A DNA stretch of 64,000 nucleotides from the NCBI GenBank assembly GCA_023382595.1, contig JAHDWB010000001.1, forward strand, positions 1,302,001-1,366,000. Reading direction: 5' to 3'. The notes under the pieces are model-generated. The model searched no databases. It was not told where the DNA came from and saw only the letters and a program-made list of their open reading frames with translations. Every line of letters starts with the position of its first letter. Within the stretch, counting starts at the first letter, position 1. The stretch is from Anaerolineales bacterium. Its GTDB lineage: Bacteria > Chloroflexota > Anaerolineae > Anaerolineales > Villigracilaceae. Below, piece after piece: positions 61,698-64,000 of this stretch. Position numbers and translations under genes: made by a program.

Positions 61698-63767
61698 TTA
61701 CCGCGCCGGGCGCAGGGCGGGCATGGGCGTGTCGTTGCGGCGGTTGAAGAAACCTTCGGGCAGGGGCAGGGGAATCAACTCGCGGTTTGTGGCGAGCGTA
61801 TCGGCGGGGATGTAGTAGAGTTGAATGGGGTTCGCAGTGCCGAGGCGGATATCCTGAAATGCAAAGACGACGTGAGTTCCATCGGGGCTGAACGCCGCAT
61901 CACGGTAACAGCAACTGCGGTCGAAAAGGTTGGGTTTTTCGAATTTGCGGGTGAAGCTGTTGTAAAAGATCAGATCGCCGAAGCCGGCATTGCGGATGTT
62001 GCTGTTGAAGAAGAAGAGCAGGTCGCCGTCCCAATCGTAATTGACGATCTCGTTGCTGAATTGGAAACGTCCGAGCGGAAAGTTATCCAAATTGGTGATC
62101 TTGGTTGGGTCGCATTCGTGAATGTCAATGATGCGGATGGTGTCCACGCGCGTGCCGTCGGCATTGGCAAGATATTTGATGGCGAGCTTCTGTCCGTCAT
62201 CCGACCAGCGCACTTCTTTTATGGCAAGTTCGTTGTAGAAGGTACAGCCGTTCAATTCGAGCAGTTGGCTTTTTCTGGTAATGCCTGTCAACTTTGAAAC
62301 ATCGAACGGAACGATGAACAATTCGCGATTGATGCTGAAAGCGGCTTGCATGCCGTCGGGGGAAACGCGGAAGGACTCGAAATATTCAGCAGAGATGAAA
62401 CTCATGATGTTCTCTTCGCGCAGAGTTTCCACATCCACTGTTTTGACGGTCTTGCCGCTCATAAACAGCAGGGTCTTGCTGTCGTTCAGCCATTGCAGGT
62501 TGAACTTCGCGGCGCCGTCGGTGGTGATCTGCTGAAGGTCGCTGCCGTCCAGGTTCATGAGCCAGATGTCGTTGTTGCGCAGGAAGGCGACTTTGTCCGC
62601 GCCGCCGACGACGGGGATGCCCGAGGCGGCAGGTTCAGTGACTGTGGCAGTCGGTTCTTCCGTTGCGGTCTCCGGTACGGATGTCTCAGTCACATCGGAT
62701 ACAACCACCGGCGCGGATGTTTCTGTCGGTGCCGGGACCGTCACTGTTGGAGTCGGCGCTTCGCTTTCTACGGGAGACATGCTCTTGAACAGGTAATAGC
62801 CTCCCCCTCCAAGCAGACCGAAGAGCAGCAGTCCGCCGATGATGATGGCGGGAAGCGGGCTGCTTTTTTTCTTTTTTGCAACGGATGTTTTATTGAACGG
62901 CGAGGCTTTGACGGTCGCCGTCAGCGATTTCCTTGTGGGAGGCGCTTCACCGCGCAAGAAAGCTTTGATGGTTTCGACCAATTCGACGGCAGTGCTGAAG
63001 CGGTCGTCCTTGTCCTTTGCCATGGCTGCGGCAATGACCTTTTCCATCCATTCGGGCAGGTTCGGGTTGGCTTCCAAAATGTGCGGCACAGGCTCGGTGA
63101 TGTGTTTGATCGCCACGCCCAGCGGAGTATCCGCCTGATAGGGTTGTTTGCCCGTCAGCATTTCGTACAGGATGACCCCCAAGGCGTAGATGTCCGTGCG
63201 CCCGTCCACCGTGTCACCGGATGCCTGCTCGGGGGACATATATGCCGGTGTGCCGATGATGGCGCTGCCGGTCACATTTCCGCCCTCCGCCTGGGTGAAT
63301 TTGGCAATGCCAAAATCGGAGATGAGCGGCATGCCTTTGTCTGTGAACAAAATATTGCCCGGCTTCAGATCGCGGTGGACGATGTCTTTTGTATGGGCTT
63401 CATCCAGCCCCGGCGCGATCTGTTCCAGGATCCTGACCGCTTCCTCGATGCTGAATGTGTTCGCTTTGATGCGCTCCGAAAGCGAACCTCCGCCCATGTA
63501 ACGCATTACAAAATAGGGCTGGTTGTTCTCCTCCCCCACGTCATAGACCGGAACGATGGCTGGATGCTCCAACCGGGCAATGATCTTTGCCTCGCGCTCG
63601 AAGCGCACCTTGAATTGCGGGTCGGCGTGGACAAGCTCGGGCGGCAGGAATTTGATCGCAACTTCACGTTCGAAGCGCGGATCGTATCCGCGGTAGACGG
63701 TTGCCATGCCTCCGCGCCCCAATTCGTCTTTTATCTCGTAACGCCCGATCTTTTCTGGAGCAGTCAT
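61698..63767 (-). CDS. Transmembrane Ser/Thr protein kinase with extracellular beta-propeller
   Basis: The 689-residue protein has a Hanks-type kinase domain (about 8-275): GRGGMATVYRGY, VAIKFLPPEL (Lys), HRDLKPGNILF, SDFGIAKF and GTPAYMSPEQAS. A basic juxtamembrane segment, one helix (about 304-327), a Pro/Thr-rich spacer and a C-terminal TolB-like propeller follow (VAFLRNNDIWLMNLDGSDLQ, DAAFSPDGTHVVFAFQD). The kinase is inside and the propeller outside, so it probably signals an external condition. The ligand and targets are unknown. Confidence 0.93.
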   Translation of the reverse strand: MTAPEKIGRYEIKDELGRGGMATVYRGYDPRFEREVAIKFLPPELVHADPQFKVRFEREAKIIARLEHPAIVPVYDVGEENNQPYFVMRYMGGGSLSERIKANTFSIEEAVRILEQIAPGLDEAHTKDIVHRDLKPGNILFTDKGMPLISDFGIAKFTQAEGGNVTGSAIIGTPAYMSPEQASGDTVDGRTDIYALGVILYEMLTGKQPYQADTPLGVAIKHITEPVPHILEANPNLPEWMEKVIAAAMAKDKDDRFSTAVELVETIKAFLRGEAPPTRKSLTATVKASPFNKTSVAKKKKSSPLPAIIIGGLLLFGLLGGGGYYLFKSMSPVESEAPTPTVTVPAPTETSAPVVVSDVTETSVPETATEEPTATVTEPAASGIPVVGGADKVAFLRNNDIWLMNLDGSDLQQITTDGAAKFNLQWLNDSKTLLFMSGKTVKTVDVETLREENIMSFISAEYFESFRVSPDGMQAAFSINRELFIVPFDVSKLTGITRKSQLLELNGCTFYNELAIKEVRWSDDGQKLAIKYLANADGTRVDTIRIIDIHECDPTKITNLDNFPLGRFQFSNEIVNYDWDGDLLFFFNSNIRNAGFGDLIFYNSFTRKFEKPNLFDRSCCYRDAAFSPDGTHVVFAFQDIRLGTANPIQLYYIPADTLATNRELIPLPLPEGFFNRRNDTPMPALRPAR

Positions 63768-63823
63768 GCGTGCAAGTATACCGATTCAAAAGGATGCGTG
63801 CAAGAAAAAAGCGTTGCAATATT

Positions 63824-63841
63824 GTAGGGAGTCCGCCCTAC
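63824..63841. repeat. GTAGGG...CCCTAC palindromic repeat, copy 6
   Basis: GTAGGG (63824) and CCCTAC (63836) arms with AGTCCG between, degenerate member of the AGGGGCG family; it supplies the stop codon region of the next gene. Confidence 0.55.
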
Positions 63842-64000
63842 GAAGGCATGTACAACCCGCCCGTGGATTCCATCCAGGCGGCGATCCGCTCCACGGTGGC
63901 GGGAATGTCATTGTCGGAGATATCAACTTCCAGCTTGGGAAGAAGCGATTCGTCGAACAGCCTGCGGATCAGTTCCTGTTCGTCGATGAACAGGTTCAGG
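63838..64000 (-). CDS. Partial gene, C-terminal end only, unknown function
   Basis: On the minus strand a frame open at the window edge gives 53 residues ending LNLFIDEQELIRRLFDESL and, further on, IPATVERIAAWMESTGG, then TAG at 63838-63840. This mix of acidic and helical residues may be the end of a nucleotide or sugar kinase, but it is too short to say. The stop lies inside a palindromic repeat. The gene continues beyond 64000. Confidence 0.6.
   Translation of the reverse strand, partial: LNLFIDEQELIRRLFDESLLPKLEVDISDNDIPATVERIAAWMESTGGLYMPS

Noticed and set aside
62346-63827. A 493-codon frame on the + strand
   Set aside because: It is opposite the kinase gene, is rich in Arg, Gln and Cys without motifs, and the minus frame has complete kinase motifs.

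Overview
The window looks like one contig of an uncultured or little-studied member of the Chloroflexota, class Anaerolineae. This placement is inference. It rests on moderately GC-rich DNA, many lipoproteins whose lipobox is followed by a Thr/Pro-rich spacer, the SCO1664/DUF3090 gene pair, large WD40/STAND regulators, and dispersed short palindromic repeats between genes. About 60 protein genes are densely packed, and no gene-free stretch exceeds 300 bases. I found no rRNA, tRNA, CRISPR array, insertion sequence or prophage.

Layout. 0-4.3 kb: a MarR repressor with a clear operator, followed by two ABC half-exporters that look like a heterodimeric BmrCD/TM287-288-type drug pump. 4.3-10.2 kb: two convergent genes for membrane-spanning sensors. 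One is a TIR-transmembrane-SH3 protein; the other is a 1578-residue protein joining an HTH, a STAND ATPase, a transmembrane helix, 14 WD40 units and a Bmp-type ligand-binding domain. 10.3-16.7 kb: lipoproteins, a phosphodiesterase, urocanase, an Rrf2 regulator and DUF2277. 16.7-26.4 kb: RadA, an AT-rich beta-propeller lipoprotein, homoserine dehydrogenase, the SCO1664/DUF3090 pair, a B12-dependent acyl-CoA mutase large subunit and a sugar:cation symporter. 26.5-30.7 kb: an RNase H-like nuclease and two STAS proteins flanking a ferric-reductase-like flavoprotein, then rhodanese and a small membrane protein. 30.8-34 kb: a zinc-uptake operon (Fur/Zur, ZnuA, ZnuC, ZnuB) with a textbook promoter and Zur box. 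34-39.6 kb: tandem M1 metallopeptidase lipoproteins and a secreted lipase gene broken by one in-frame TAG. 39.6-45.4 kb: riboflavin genes, SDR, hydrolase, EamA transporter, Nudix, and an aminotransferase preceded by an attenuator-like leader. 45.5-48.7 kb: malic enzyme, HAD phosphatase and MoaA. 48.8-53.3 kb: YacL-like PIN/TRAM protein, CysS and RlmB, an order reminiscent of Firmicutes. 53.4-58.7 kb: beta-glucosidase, a hypothetical/aminoglycoside-kinase pair and an ABC exporter. 58.7-61.7 kb: pyrF, a nucleoside deoxyribosyltransferase-like gene, pyrE and pyrD. 61.7-64 kb: a transmembrane Ser/Thr kinase and the 3' end of one more gene.

The best candidates for new biology are the TIR/STAND-Bmp sensor pair, the attenuator leader whose reading frame runs through its own terminator at 44.06-44.18 kb, the STAS-flavoprotein-STAS module, and the lipase interrupted by TAG. 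All functional calls come from reading motifs by eye; no database search was run.
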